NCBI RefSeq assembly: GCF_000455125.1
Contig: NZ_AUWR01000058.1
Location: 1-36,898 of the forward strand
DNA length: 36,898 nt
Direction: 5' to 3'
Origin: Mycobacterium sp. UM_WGJ
Lineage (GTDB): Bacteria > Actinomycetota > Actinomycetes > Mycobacteriales > Mycobacteriaceae
Shown here: piece by piece, positions 30,578 through 36,898 of the stretch
Position numbering within the stretch: the first letter of the stretch is position 1
How the letters are laid out: each line of letters starts with the position of its first letter
Program-made: the position numbers and the translations under genes
The notes under the pieces: model-generated
What the model saw: only the letters and a program-made list of their open reading frames with translations
Databases searched by the model: none
What the model was told of the DNA's origin: nothing

Positions 30578-30610
30578 GAAGCTGATGTTCTGCCATTGAA
30601 CTACATCGGC
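30537..30610 (-). tRNA. tRNA-Gly (anticodon TCC)
   Basis: Read on the minus strand: acceptor GCCGATG (30610-30604) pairs with CATCGGC; D arm AGTTCAATGGCAGAAC-type sequence; anticodon stem CAGCT/AGCTG enclosing TTCCCAA with anticodon TCC; T arm CGGGTTCGATTCCCG; discriminator T and an encoded CCA (30539-30537). All four arms fold. This is the intact copy regenerated by the element's integration. Confidence 0.93.
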
Positions 30611-30654
30611 ACTGGTGCGCTAGCAGGCTAGCATCCGGGCGCCCACCCGCTCCG

Positions 30655-30710
30655 CGAGTGTGCGGAATCGTTGGCCGATCGGCCGCAAGCCGAATCTATG
30701 CGCACACTCG
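30655..30710. repeat. nested inverted repeats upstream of dcd
   Basis: CGAGTGTGCG (30655-30664) and CGCACACTCG (30701-30710) are perfect 10-bp inverted arms, with the palindrome GGCCGATCGGCC (30673-30684) between them. They lie between the tRNA and the dcd promoter. Terminator for tRNA-directed transcription or a regulatory structure; undetermined. Confidence 0.45.
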
Positions 30711-30758
30711 GTGGCCACCACCGGCTTGGTCATCCGGCCCAGCCGGCGGGCCGAGCGA

Positions 30759-30764
30759 TACGCT
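30759..30764 (+). promoter_or_regulatory. -10 hexamer predicting leaderless dcd mRNA
   Basis: TACGCT ends exactly six bases before the GTG at 30771, so transcription would start at the first base of the gene. No Shine-Dalgarno is present. Confidence 0.45.
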
Positions 30765-30770
30765 CGTGCC

Positions 30771-31343
30771 GTGCTGCTCTCCGATCGCGATCTGCGGGCC
30801 GAAATCGCTGCTGGCCGGCTGGGCATCGACCCGTTCGACGACGCGCTGGTCCAGCCGTCCAGCGTGGACGTCCGCCTCGACAGCCTGTTCCGGGTGTTCA
30901 ACAACACCCGCTACACCCACATCGACCCGGCTCAACAACAAGACGAACTGACCACGCTGGTCGAACCCAAGCCGGGCGAGCCGTTCGTGCTGCACCCCGG
31001 CGAGTTCGTGCTGGGCTCCACCCTGGAGTGCTGCACCCTGCCGGAGGATCTGGCCGGCCGGCTGGAGGGCAAGTCGAGCCTGGGCCGACTGGGTCTACTG
31101 ACCCATTCCACCGCGGGATTCATCGACCCCGGCTTCTCCGGGCACATCACGTTGGAGCTGTCCAACGTGGCGAATCTGCCAATCACGTTGTGGCCCGGCA
31201 TGAAGATCGGCCAGCTGTGTCTGCTGCGGCTGACCAGTCCGGCGGAGCACCCTTACGGCAGTACGCGCGTAGGGTCGAAATATCAGGGCCAGCGCGGGCC
31301 GACGCCGTCCCGCTCGTACCAGAACTTCATCAAGTCCGGTTAG
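30771..31343 (+). CDS. dcd: dCTP deaminase (probably bifunctional dUMP-forming)
   Basis: 190 residues, the same as M. tuberculosis Dcd (Rv0321). The trimeric dUTPase-like fold is marked by [12 protein letters not shown] (phosphate-binding Ser/Arg) and [22 protein letters not shown]-type sequence containing the catalytic Glu, and by the C-terminal [17 protein letters not shown] loop that closes over the substrate. It converts dCTP to dUTP; the M. tuberculosis enzyme is reported to go on to dUMP. Start GTG 30771 gives the family length; the frame is open further upstream but that part is not conserved-looking. Confidence 0.93.
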   Translation: MLLSDRDLRAEIAAGRLGIDPFDDALVQPSSVDVRLDSLFRVFNNTRYTHIDPAQQQDELTTLVEPKPGEPFVLHPGEFVLGSTLECCTLPEDLAGRLEGKSSLGRLGLLTHSTAGFIDPGFSGHITLELSNVANLPITLWPGMKIGQLCLLRLTSPAEHPYGSTRVGSKYQGQRGPTPSRSYQNFIKSG

Positions 31344-31451
31344 CCCTCGGACCTGACGCCGCCTCGCGGCTGCGATGAAGCCGGTATCGGCCAGCCCTGG
31401 TGGGGGTTCGGCCCGCATACCTGGCCGATAAGCAGTGGCAGGGGAGGTTTC

Positions 31452-32906
31452 GTGGAGATCGTACTCGGGGTGTCGGTGGCGCCCTCGGCGGTCCGCATGG
31501 TGCTGGTGGAAGGCGAGCACGCCGACGGGGTCACCGTGGAGCACGACGACTTCGACGTCGTAGACGGTGCCCAAACCGCGCCGGAACGGGTGGTGTCGGC
31601 GATCCTGGGCACCCGCGAGGGCGCCCGGGAGGGCGGTTATGAGCTCAGCTCCACCGGTGTGACCTGGAGTAATCCGGCCGAGGCGAACGCGCTGCGCGAG
31701 GCGCTGGCCGGCCGGAAGGTCGAGAACGTGATGCTGGTGTCGGCGTTTCTGGCCGCAGCGGCGCTGGCCCAGTCGGTGGGCAGTGCCACGCGCTACGCCC
31801 GGACTGCTCTGCTGTTCGTCGAGCCGGAAGCCGCCACCTTGGCCGTCGTGAACTCTGACGACGGCTCGATCACCGAGATTCACCGGCAGCCGCTGTCCAA
31901 CGACGACGAGAGCGCGGTCGGTGAGATCACCGAACTGGCGGCCGGTGCGCAACGGCTTGAGTCGAACCCCGACGGTCTGTTCGTGGTGGGCTCGGGCGTC
32001 AACGTGGCGATGATCAAACCGGAGTTGGACAAGGCCACCCAGCTGCCGGTCAGCGTGCCGGAGGAACCGCACATGGCGTTGGCGCGCGGCGCGGCCCTGG
32101 CCAGCGCGCATGCCCCACTGTTTTCGTCCTCCACCCGGGCGCAGGCCTGGGCGCAGGACCCGGGCACCGGTGAGCTGGACCCGGCGCTGGCCGGTGTCGG
32201 GTACGCCTACATCGCGCCCGGCGGGAACGCTTACGACGAGGTGGACTACAACGCCACCAGCGACAATGAGCCGCTGGCCTACAGCGCGCTTCCGGACAGC
32301 GGTGTGGTTCTGGGCGGCGCGCTTCCGGGTCTGGCCGACGATCCCGAACTCGTCGACTCCCGGATGCTGGACTTCGGCACCGGGATCCAGCCGCGGGAAC
32401 GCAAGCCGATGCTGGTCACCGGCGGGGTCGCGGCGCTGTTCGTGATCGGCGTGCTGGGCTTGGCGGTCGCCTTGGCTGTGGGAATGCGGGCGGCCAATCA
32501 GGACCGCCCCGACGTGCGGGCCAATGTCGTCACCCCAAAGGCACCGCCGCCGGCGGCTGTCGTCACCCCGGCGCCCGCTCCGCCGGCGGCCCCGCCTGCC
32601 CCGGCCGGCGAACCGGCTCCGCCGCGGGCTCCCGCTCCGGCCCCGCAGGCACCGGCCCCGCGGGCGCCGGCGCCCCTGCCGGTGGCACCGCCTCCGCCGC
32701 CGCCGGCACTCCCGCCACCACCGCTACCTAACCTGGGGATTCCGGGGTTGCCGGGCGGTCCACCGCTCTTCGGCCCGCCCCGGGGCGGGTGGGGCCCCGG
32801 CGGTGGGGGCCCAGGACCCGGTCACGGTCGCGGTGGCGGCCCCGGCGGCGGCCATGGACGCGGTGGCGGCGGGTTCCCGTTCAAGATCCCCGGCCTTCAC
32901 TTCTGA
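31452..32906 (+). CDS. DUF7159-type membrane protein with Pro-rich tail, Rv0312-like (copy 1)
   Basis: 484 residues; GTG 31452 with GGGGAGG upstream. The N-terminal domain (1-230) resembles an actin/Hsp70-like fold: EIVLGVSVAPSAVRMVLVEG at the start and the LFVVGSGVNVAMIKPEL ... ALARGAALASAHAPL end segment. An acidic linker leads to a transmembrane helix (about 318-340, MLVTGGVAALFVIGVLGLAV), then an extracellular Pro/Ala-rich region and a Gly/Pro/Arg/His tail. Rv0312 has the same plan with a Pro/Thr tail. Function unknown; the cytoplasmic fold coupled to an external low-complexity tail suggests a sensor or scaffold at the cell envelope. Confidence 0.82.
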   Translation: MEIVLGVSVAPSAVRMVLVEGEHADGVTVEHDDFDVVDGAQTAPERVVSAILGTREGAREGGYELSSTGVTWSNPAEANALREALAGRKVENVMLVSAFLAAAALAQSVGSATRYARTALLFVEPEAATLAVVNSDDGSITEIHRQPLSNDDESAVGEITELAAGAQRLESNPDGLFVVGSGVNVAMIKPELDKATQLPVSVPEEPHMALARGAALASAHAPLFSSSTRAQAWAQDPGTGELDPALAGVGYAYIAPGGNAYDEVDYNATSDNEPLAYSALPDSGVVLGGALPGLADDPELVDSRMLDFGTGIQPRERKPMLVTGGVAALFVIGVLGLAVALAVGMRAANQDRPDVRANVVTPKAPPPAAVVTPAPAPPAAPPAPAGEPAPPRAPAPAPQAPAPRAPAPLPVAPPPPPPALPPPPLPNLGIPGLPGGPPLFGPPRGGWGPGGGGPGPGHGRGGGPGGGHGRGGGGFPFKIPGLHF

Positions 32907-32972
32907 GTGGCATTCACATCCGACAGTCGTAAGATGGGCTAATAATTCACCGGTCCTAGTGGAGGAGGTGCG

Positions 32973-34748
32973 GTGGACATCGTTCTGGGGGTCTCGATGG
33001 CACCGCCATCGGTACGCATGGTCCTCGTCGAGGGAGAGCGCGCCGGTGGCGTGACCGTCGATGAAGACGGCTTCGAGGTGGACGCCGACGAGGTGGCGTT
33101 CCCCGACCAGGTCGTGTCGGCCATCCTGGGCACCCAGGAAAGCGCGCGGGAGAGCGGCTACCGGCTGGCCTCGACCGGGGTGACCGTCGCCAACCAGCTG
33201 CAAGCCGGCCAACTGCGTGACGCGTTGGCCGGTCACCGAGTCGAGAACGTGATGCTGGTGTCGGCCTTCTTGGCGGCCGCTGCCTTGGCGCAGACCGTCG
33301 GCGGTTCGGTCGGCTACGAGCGGACCGCTCTGATGTTCATCGAGCCGGACGGGGCGACCCTGGCCGTCGTCGCCTCATCGGACGGTTCGATCGCCGAGGT
33401 GCAGCGGGTGGCGCTGCCGTCCGATGACGCCGCCGCAGTGGGCGAGCTGACCCGCCTGGCCGCCGAGGCCGGTCGTCTGTCGCCGCGACCCGACGGCTTG
33501 TTCGTGGTCGGTTCCGGCGTCAACGTCGGCTTGGTCAAGCCCGAGCTGGACGCCGTCAGCGCCATCCCGGTCAGCGTGCCCGAGGAGCCCGATACCGCGC
33601 TGGCGCGCGGCGCGGCGCTGGCCAGTGCCCATGCGCCGCTGTTCGACTCATCGACCTCGGCGCTGGCGTGGGCCCGCGACCCGGGCACCGGCGTGATCGA
33701 CCCGGACCTGGTCGCGCTCGGCTACTCCTCTCAGGCCTACCGAACCGACTATGACGCCACCATGGGCGAGTACGCGCTGGCCTACAGTGCGGTCCCCGAC
33801 GACGCCGGCGACAGCGGCTATCTGAACCTGGTCGACGCCACCGGCTTCGACGGCACCGTGATCGAGGACGACGAGGACTACCTGCCGAGTTCCGGTGTGG
33901 ATCAGTTCGACGACAGCAAGCACCAACAGCGCCGCAGCCCCTTCCTGTTGGCCGGCAGCGGCCTGGCGGCGTTCTTCGTCGTCGGGGTCTCCAGCCTGGT
34001 GGTGGCGCTGGCCGTCAGCATCCGGCCCACAGCCGCAGATCGCCCGCCGCCCACCGGGCACATCGTGGTCCCCACCCAGCAGGCGCCGGCCCCGGCGCCC
34101 GCCCCCGAAGCGGCGCCCGCACCTGCCCCCGCGCCGCCGCCCGCCGCCCCCCCAGTCACCGAGGTCCCGGTAGCGCGGCCGGCGCCGGCCGCACCTGCTC
34201 CTGCTCCCGCCCCGGCGGCTCCGGCTCCCGCCCCCGCGGCGCCGGCTCCCGTGCCGGTGGCTCCGGCGCCGATACCGATTCCGGTGCCCATCCGTGTGCC
34301 GGCGCCGATCGAGGCACCGGCCCCGGCTGCACCGGTCCCGGCACCACCGCCGATCCAGCAACCCGAGCTGCCGCCGATCTTCCGGCCACCGTCCAACAAC
34401 GGCGGAAACCCGTCGTGGCTGCCGGGCAACAACAATGGCGGCGGCAAGAAGGGCGGAAACCCGTCGTGGCTGCCCGATAACGATGGTGGCGGCAAGAAGG
34501 GCGGCAACCCGTCCTGGCTGCCTGATAACGATGGTGGCGGCAAGAAGGGCGGCAACCCCTCACCCTGGCTGCCCGGCATCGGCAGCAACGGCGGCGGGAA
34601 CCCGTGGTTCCCGGGCCTCGGCGGCGGTGGCGGCGGTGGCGGTGGCGGCGGCAAGGGTGGCAGCCGCGGCGGCGGTGGCGGCGGCTCCTGGTTCCCGGGC
34701 TTCGGCAGTGGTGGCGGTGGTGGGGGCAAAGGTGGCTGGCCCTTCTGA
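32973..34748 (+). CDS. DUF7159-type membrane protein with Pro- and Gly-rich tail, Rv0312-like (copy 2)
   Basis: 591 residues; GTG 32973 with GGAGGAGG upstream. The N-terminal domain is clearly paralogous to copy 1 (VENVMLVSAFLAAAALAQ is identical in both; DGLFVVGSGVNV shared). A transmembrane helix at about 326-348 precedes a long Pro/Ala region (about 365-465) and a C-terminal Gly-rich part with near-identical GGNPSWLP repeats and poly-Gly runs, ending FGSGGGGGGKGGWPF. The tail is external by topology. It starts 66 bp after copy 1 and is probably co-transcribed. Function unknown. Confidence 0.82.
   Translation: MDIVLGVSMAPPSVRMVLVEGERAGGVTVDEDGFEVDADEVAFPDQVVSAILGTQESARESGYRLASTGVTVANQLQAGQLRDALAGHRVENVMLVSAFLAAAALAQTVGGSVGYERTALMFIEPDGATLAVVASSDGSIAEVQRVALPSDDAAAVGELTRLAAEAGRLSPRPDGLFVVGSGVNVGLVKPELDAVSAIPVSVPEEPDTALARGAALASAHAPLFDSSTSALAWARDPGTGVIDPDLVALGYSSQAYRTDYDATMGEYALAYSAVPDDAGDSGYLNLVDATGFDGTVIEDDEDYLPSSGVDQFDDSKHQQRRSPFLLAGSGLAAFFVVGVSSLVVALAVSIRPTAADRPPPTGHIVVPTQQAPAPAPAPEAAPAPAPAPPPAAPPVTEVPVARPAPAAPAPAPAPAAPAPAPAAPAPVPVAPAPIPIPVPIRVPAPIEAPAPAAPVPAPPPIQQPELPPIFRPPSNNGGNPSWLPGNNNGGGKKGGNPSWLPDNDGGGKKGGNPSWLPDNDGGGKKGGNPSPWLPGIGSNGGGNPWFPGLGGGGGGGGGGGKGGSRGGGGGGSWFPGFGSGGGGGGKGGWPF
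34405..34560 (+). repeat. tandem 48-bp repeats encoding GGNPSWLP units
   Basis: Four GGNPS(P)WLP units, three of them separated by DND-GGGKK or NNN-GGGKK spacers, give a period of about 16 residues (48 bp; the first is 51 bp). The DNA copies are almost identical, so they expanded recently and could vary in number between strains. Confidence 0.75.
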
Positions 34749-34765
34749 GCCCGCCCGGAATCCAC

Positions 34766-34771
34766 TAGCCT
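34766..34771 (+). promoter_or_regulatory. -10 hexamer predicting leaderless mRNA
   Basis: TAGCCT (34766-34771) ends six bases before GTG 34778; a weak -35 TTCTGA lies at 34743-34748 with 17-base spacing. No Shine-Dalgarno. Confidence 0.45.
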
Positions 34772-34777
34772 GACGGC

Positions 34778-35539
34778 GTGGACTACGCCGCAGCATTACT
34801 CGATGAGACGCGCGCGTTCGGGAAGCTGATCCGCGCCGGCGATCCGCAATTGCCGATCCCCACCTGCCCGGAGTGGAATCTCACCCAACTGTTCCGGCAC
34901 TTCGGGCGCGGAAACCGTTGGGCCGCACAGATCATCACCGATCGTATGGACGGCCCCCTGGACCCGCGTGACGTCGTCGACGGCAAGCCGCCCGCCGAGG
35001 CGGACGCAGCGATCGACTGGTTGCACGACGGCGCGCAGCGGGTGTTGGACGCCGTCGCCCACAGTGGGCCGGACATCCCGGCGTGGACGTTCATGGGTCC
35101 CCGCCCGGCTTCCTGGTGGGTGCGTCGCAGGCTGCACGAGGCGACCGTGCACCGCGCCGACGCCACGCTGGCGCTCGGCGGCGACTTCGCGCTGTCGCCG
35201 GAGCTGGCCGCCGACGGGATCGGCGAGTTGCTGGACCTGATCCCCGTACTCATCGCGCGTAATGACCACGTGATGCCGCTGGCCGACGGCCAGAGTCTGC
35301 ACTTGCACGCCACCGATGACGGCCTCGGGGCGGCAGGGGAGTGGACCATCAGCCGTCCGGCCGGGACCGACGCGGTGAGCTGGTCACATGAGCACGGCAA
35401 AGGATCGGTGGCTCTACGGGGCTCGGCACGCGACCTGTTCCTGGCGGTGATGCGCCGGATACCGGTGGGCGATATCGACATCGCGATCTTCGGCGACGCC
35501 ACGGTGTGGCAGAACTGGATCGACCACACCGCCTTCTGA
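34778..35539 (+). CDS. maleylpyruvate isomerase-family mycothiol-dependent protein, Rv0332-like
   Basis: 253 residues. The N-terminal half is a DinB/MDMPI four-helix domain (LPIPTCPEWNLTQLFRHFGRGNRWAA; WVRRRLHEATVHRADA), with His residues in HFG, H-D-G and HEATVHR positions that form the metal site in the family. The C-terminal half is the small alpha/beta domain. Characterised members use mycothiol as cofactor; most, like this one, have unknown substrates. Rv0332 (261 residues) precedes Rv0333 and rmlA in the same order. Confidence 0.8.
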   Translation: MDYAAALLDETRAFGKLIRAGDPQLPIPTCPEWNLTQLFRHFGRGNRWAAQIITDRMDGPLDPRDVVDGKPPAEADAAIDWLHDGAQRVLDAVAHSGPDIPAWTFMGPRPASWWVRRRLHEATVHRADATLALGGDFALSPELAADGIGELLDLIPVLIARNDHVMPLADGQSLHLHATDDGLGAAGEWTISRPAGTDAVSWSHEHGKGSVALRGSARDLFLAVMRRIPVGDIDIAIFGDATVWQNWIDHTAF

Positions 35540-35561
35540 TCGGGCGGTAGTTTTGGCGAGC

Positions 35562-35921
35562 ATGAGCACATCGGAGATCGCAACGGTCCTCGCCTGGCAC
35601 GACGCCTTGGCTGCCGGTGATCTGGACACCCTGGAAAAGCTGTCCAGTGACGACATCGAGGTGGCCGACGCCAACGGCGCCGGGCAGGGCCATCAGGCAT
35701 TACGCGGGTGGGCCGCTTCGGCACAGGTGAATGCCGGACTCGGCCGGATGTATGTGCACGACGGTGTGGTGGTGGCCGAACTGACCCCCGCGGGAGCAGG
35801 CGCTGCCCAGGCGGTCGCCTTCCGGGTGGTGCACGACCGCGTCACCGCGGTATTCCGGCACCAGGACCTGGCCAGCGCCTTGGCCGCCACAGACCTCACC
35901 GACGCCGATCTGGTCGACTAG
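35562..35921 (+). CDS. NTF2-like (SnoaL-type) small protein, Rv0333-like
   Basis: 119 residues from ATG 35562. The pattern VLAWHDALAAGDLDTLEKLSSDDIEVADANG at the N-terminus and the following cone of beta strands (MYVHDGVVVAELTP, VAFRVVHDRVTAVFRH) fit the NTF2/SnoaL fold. No catalytic residue can be named. Rv0333 (about 124 residues) sits in the same place before rmlA. Confidence 0.75.
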   Translation: MSTSEIATVLAWHDALAAGDLDTLEKLSSDDIEVADANGAGQGHQALRGWAASAQVNAGLGRMYVHDGVVVAELTPAGAGAAQAVAFRVVHDRVTAVFRHQDLASALAATDLTDADLVD

Positions 35922-35986
35922 CCGCCTGTCGCCCACTGGCGGCGACCCGCGTCGCCCGGCTGCGCCGCGCTCGCGATCGCCGCGGT

Positions 35987-35992
35987 TAGGCT
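35987..35992 (+). promoter_or_regulatory. -10 hexamer for rmlA, near-leaderless
   Basis: TAGGCT (35987-35992) predicts transcription from about 35999, one base before the ATG at 36000. Confidence 0.4.
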
Positions 35993-35999
35993 GAGCGGC

Positions 36000-36866
36000 A
36001 TGCGCGGGATCATCCTGGCCGGTGGCTCCGGCACCCGCCTGCATCCGATCACCATGGGTGTGAGCAAGCAGCTGCTGCCGGTATACGACAAGCCGCTGGT
36101 CTACTACCCGCTGTGCACGCTGATGCTGGCGGGCATTCGGGACATTCAGGTGATCACCACTGGTCACGACGCGCCCGCCTTCCGGCGACTGCTGGGCGAC
36201 GGCAGTGCATTCGGGGTCGACATCAGCTACGCCGTCCAGGAACAGCCCGATGGTTTGGCGCGGGCTTTCGTGATCGGCGCCGACCACATCGGCACCGACT
36301 CTGTCGCGCTGGTGTTGGGGGACAACATCTTCTACGGACCCGGCTTGGGAACCAGCCTGCGGCGTCACCAATCGCTTTCCGGCGCGATCATTTTCGCCTA
36401 CTGGATGGCTGACCCGTCGGCCTACGGTGTGGTCGAGTTCGATGAGCACGGGTCAGCGGTGTCGGTGGTGGAGAAGCCTGCCGCGCCCCCATCGCACTTC
36501 GCGATACCCGGGCTGTATTTCTACGACAACGATGTCGTTGAGATCGCCAAGGGTCTTAAGCCTTCCGCGCGCGGCGAGTACGAGATCACCGACATCAACC
36601 AGACCTACCTCGATCAGGGCCGGCTCACGGTCGAGACCCTGGCTCGGGGCACCGCCTGGCTGGACACCGGGACTTTCGACTCACTGCTGGACGCCGGCGA
36701 TTACGTACGCACCGTGGAGCGCCGCCAGGGCCTCAAGATCGGCGTGCCCGAAGAGGTGGCCTGGCGGATGGGTTTCATCGATGATGACGCGCTCGTGGCC
36801 CGTGCCGCGGTGCTGGGCAAGTCCGGCTACGGCGATTACCTGACGGGGTTGTTGGACCGGCGGTGA
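36000..36866 (+). CDS. rmlA: glucose-1-phosphate thymidylyltransferase RmlA
   Basis: 288 residues, the length of Rv0334. The nucleotidyltransferase signature [20 protein letters not shown] is at residues 8-27, followed by DKPLVYYPL, the metal-binding [27 protein letters not shown] and [16 protein letters not shown]. It forms dTDP-glucose from dTTP and glucose-1-phosphate, the first step to dTDP-rhamnose for the arabinogalactan linker of the mycobacterial wall, and is essential in mycobacteria. Confidence 0.95.
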   Translation: MRGIILAGGSGTRLHPITMGVSKQLLPVYDKPLVYYPLCTLMLAGIRDIQVITTGHDAPAFRRLLGDGSAFGVDISYAVQEQPDGLARAFVIGADHIGTDSVALVLGDNIFYGPGLGTSLRRHQSLSGAIIFAYWMADPSAYGVVEFDEHGSAVSVVEKPAAPPSHFAIPGLYFYDNDVVEIAKGLKPSARGEYEITDINQTYLDQGRLTVETLARGTAWLDTGTFDSLLDAGDYVRTVERRQGLKIGVPEEVAWRMGFIDDDALVARAAVLGKSGYGDYLTGLLDRR

Positions 36867-36873
36867 CGGGGGC

Positions 36874-36898
36874 TCACTCCCGGATCGCGGCGGCCGCC
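36874..36898 (-). CDS. possible C-terminal end of a minus-strand gene (partial)
   Basis: Read from the window edge on the minus strand the frame gives Ala-Ala-Ala-Ala-Ile-Arg-Glu followed by TGA (36876-36874), a common type of protein end. In M. tuberculosis genes near this point run convergently to rmlA. Too short to identify. Confidence 0.25.

Noticed and set aside
30620-30733. Short minus-strand frame between dcd and tRNA starting [15 protein letters not shown]
   Set aside because: Only 37 codons, no ribosome-binding site, and it spans the inverted repeats and dcd promoter; kept as non-coding.
32279-34765. Pro-rich minus-strand frames opposite the Gly-rich tails
   Set aside because: They are the complements of Gly-rich codons and have no start signals.

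Overview
The window is high-GC actinobacterial chromosome from a non-tuberculous Mycobacterium-type organism (species not resolved). The evidence is the 3' part of an ESX-3 type VII secretion locus, two PPE proteins, DUF732 and MTB12-like secreted proteins, and a gene order that tracks the M. tuberculosis stretch from about Rv0289 to Rv0334. Homologue names are from recalled family knowledge, not from a database search.

Layout. 1-4790: tail of esxH, then espG3-eccD3-mycP3-eccE3 with overlapping stop/start codons; the mycosin lacks the subtilase nucleophile serine and the oxyanion asparagine. 4818-8015: an alpha/beta hydrolase and an amidohydrolase on the minus strand, then a scar near 7741 where an N-terminally truncated GlxA/AraC-type regulator meets the 3' end of another truncated gene. 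8113-11480: BluB-like nitroreductase, small membrane protein, PAP2 phosphatase, small Cys protein, L,D-transpeptidase-like exported protein and two DUF732 proteins. 11700-14119: tandem PPE-SVP genes. 14116-19285: TetR regulator divergent from an Rv0311-like protein, a Thr/Pro-rich membrane protein, an Rv0313-like protein, and two tandem Tat-exported GH16 glucanases. 19282-22285: a minus-strand SDR-TetR-hypothetical operon with a TetR-type operator, then an MTB12/CFP-2-like secreted protein.

22323-30577: an integrated element of about 8.2 kb bounded by a perfect 41-bp direct repeat of the 3' half of a tRNA-Gly gene. It carries a tyrosine integrase and XRE repressor on the plus strand. A tightly coupled minus-strand operon follows: excisionase, small proteins, DUF6011 protein, primase-polymerase, RepA-like ATPase, zinc protein, WhiB-like fusion, small protein, scaffold, major capsid, then a strong terminator. 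No portal, terminase, protease, tail or lysis gene is visible. I read it as a capsid-encoding phage satellite, related in architecture to phiRv1/phiRv2 and PICI-type islands but more stripped down. A symmetric array of six 8-bp repeats inside its helicase gene looks like a replication origin.

30537-36898: the regenerated tRNA-Gly, dcd, two tandem DUF7159-type membrane proteins with low-complexity tails, a mycothiol-dependent-isomerase-type protein, an NTF2-like protein and rmlA. Several genes (the L,D-transpeptidase-like gene, the first GH16 gene, dcd, the Rv0332-like gene and rmlA) have a -10 hexamer placed so that transcription would start on or within one base of the start codon, predicting leaderless mRNAs.
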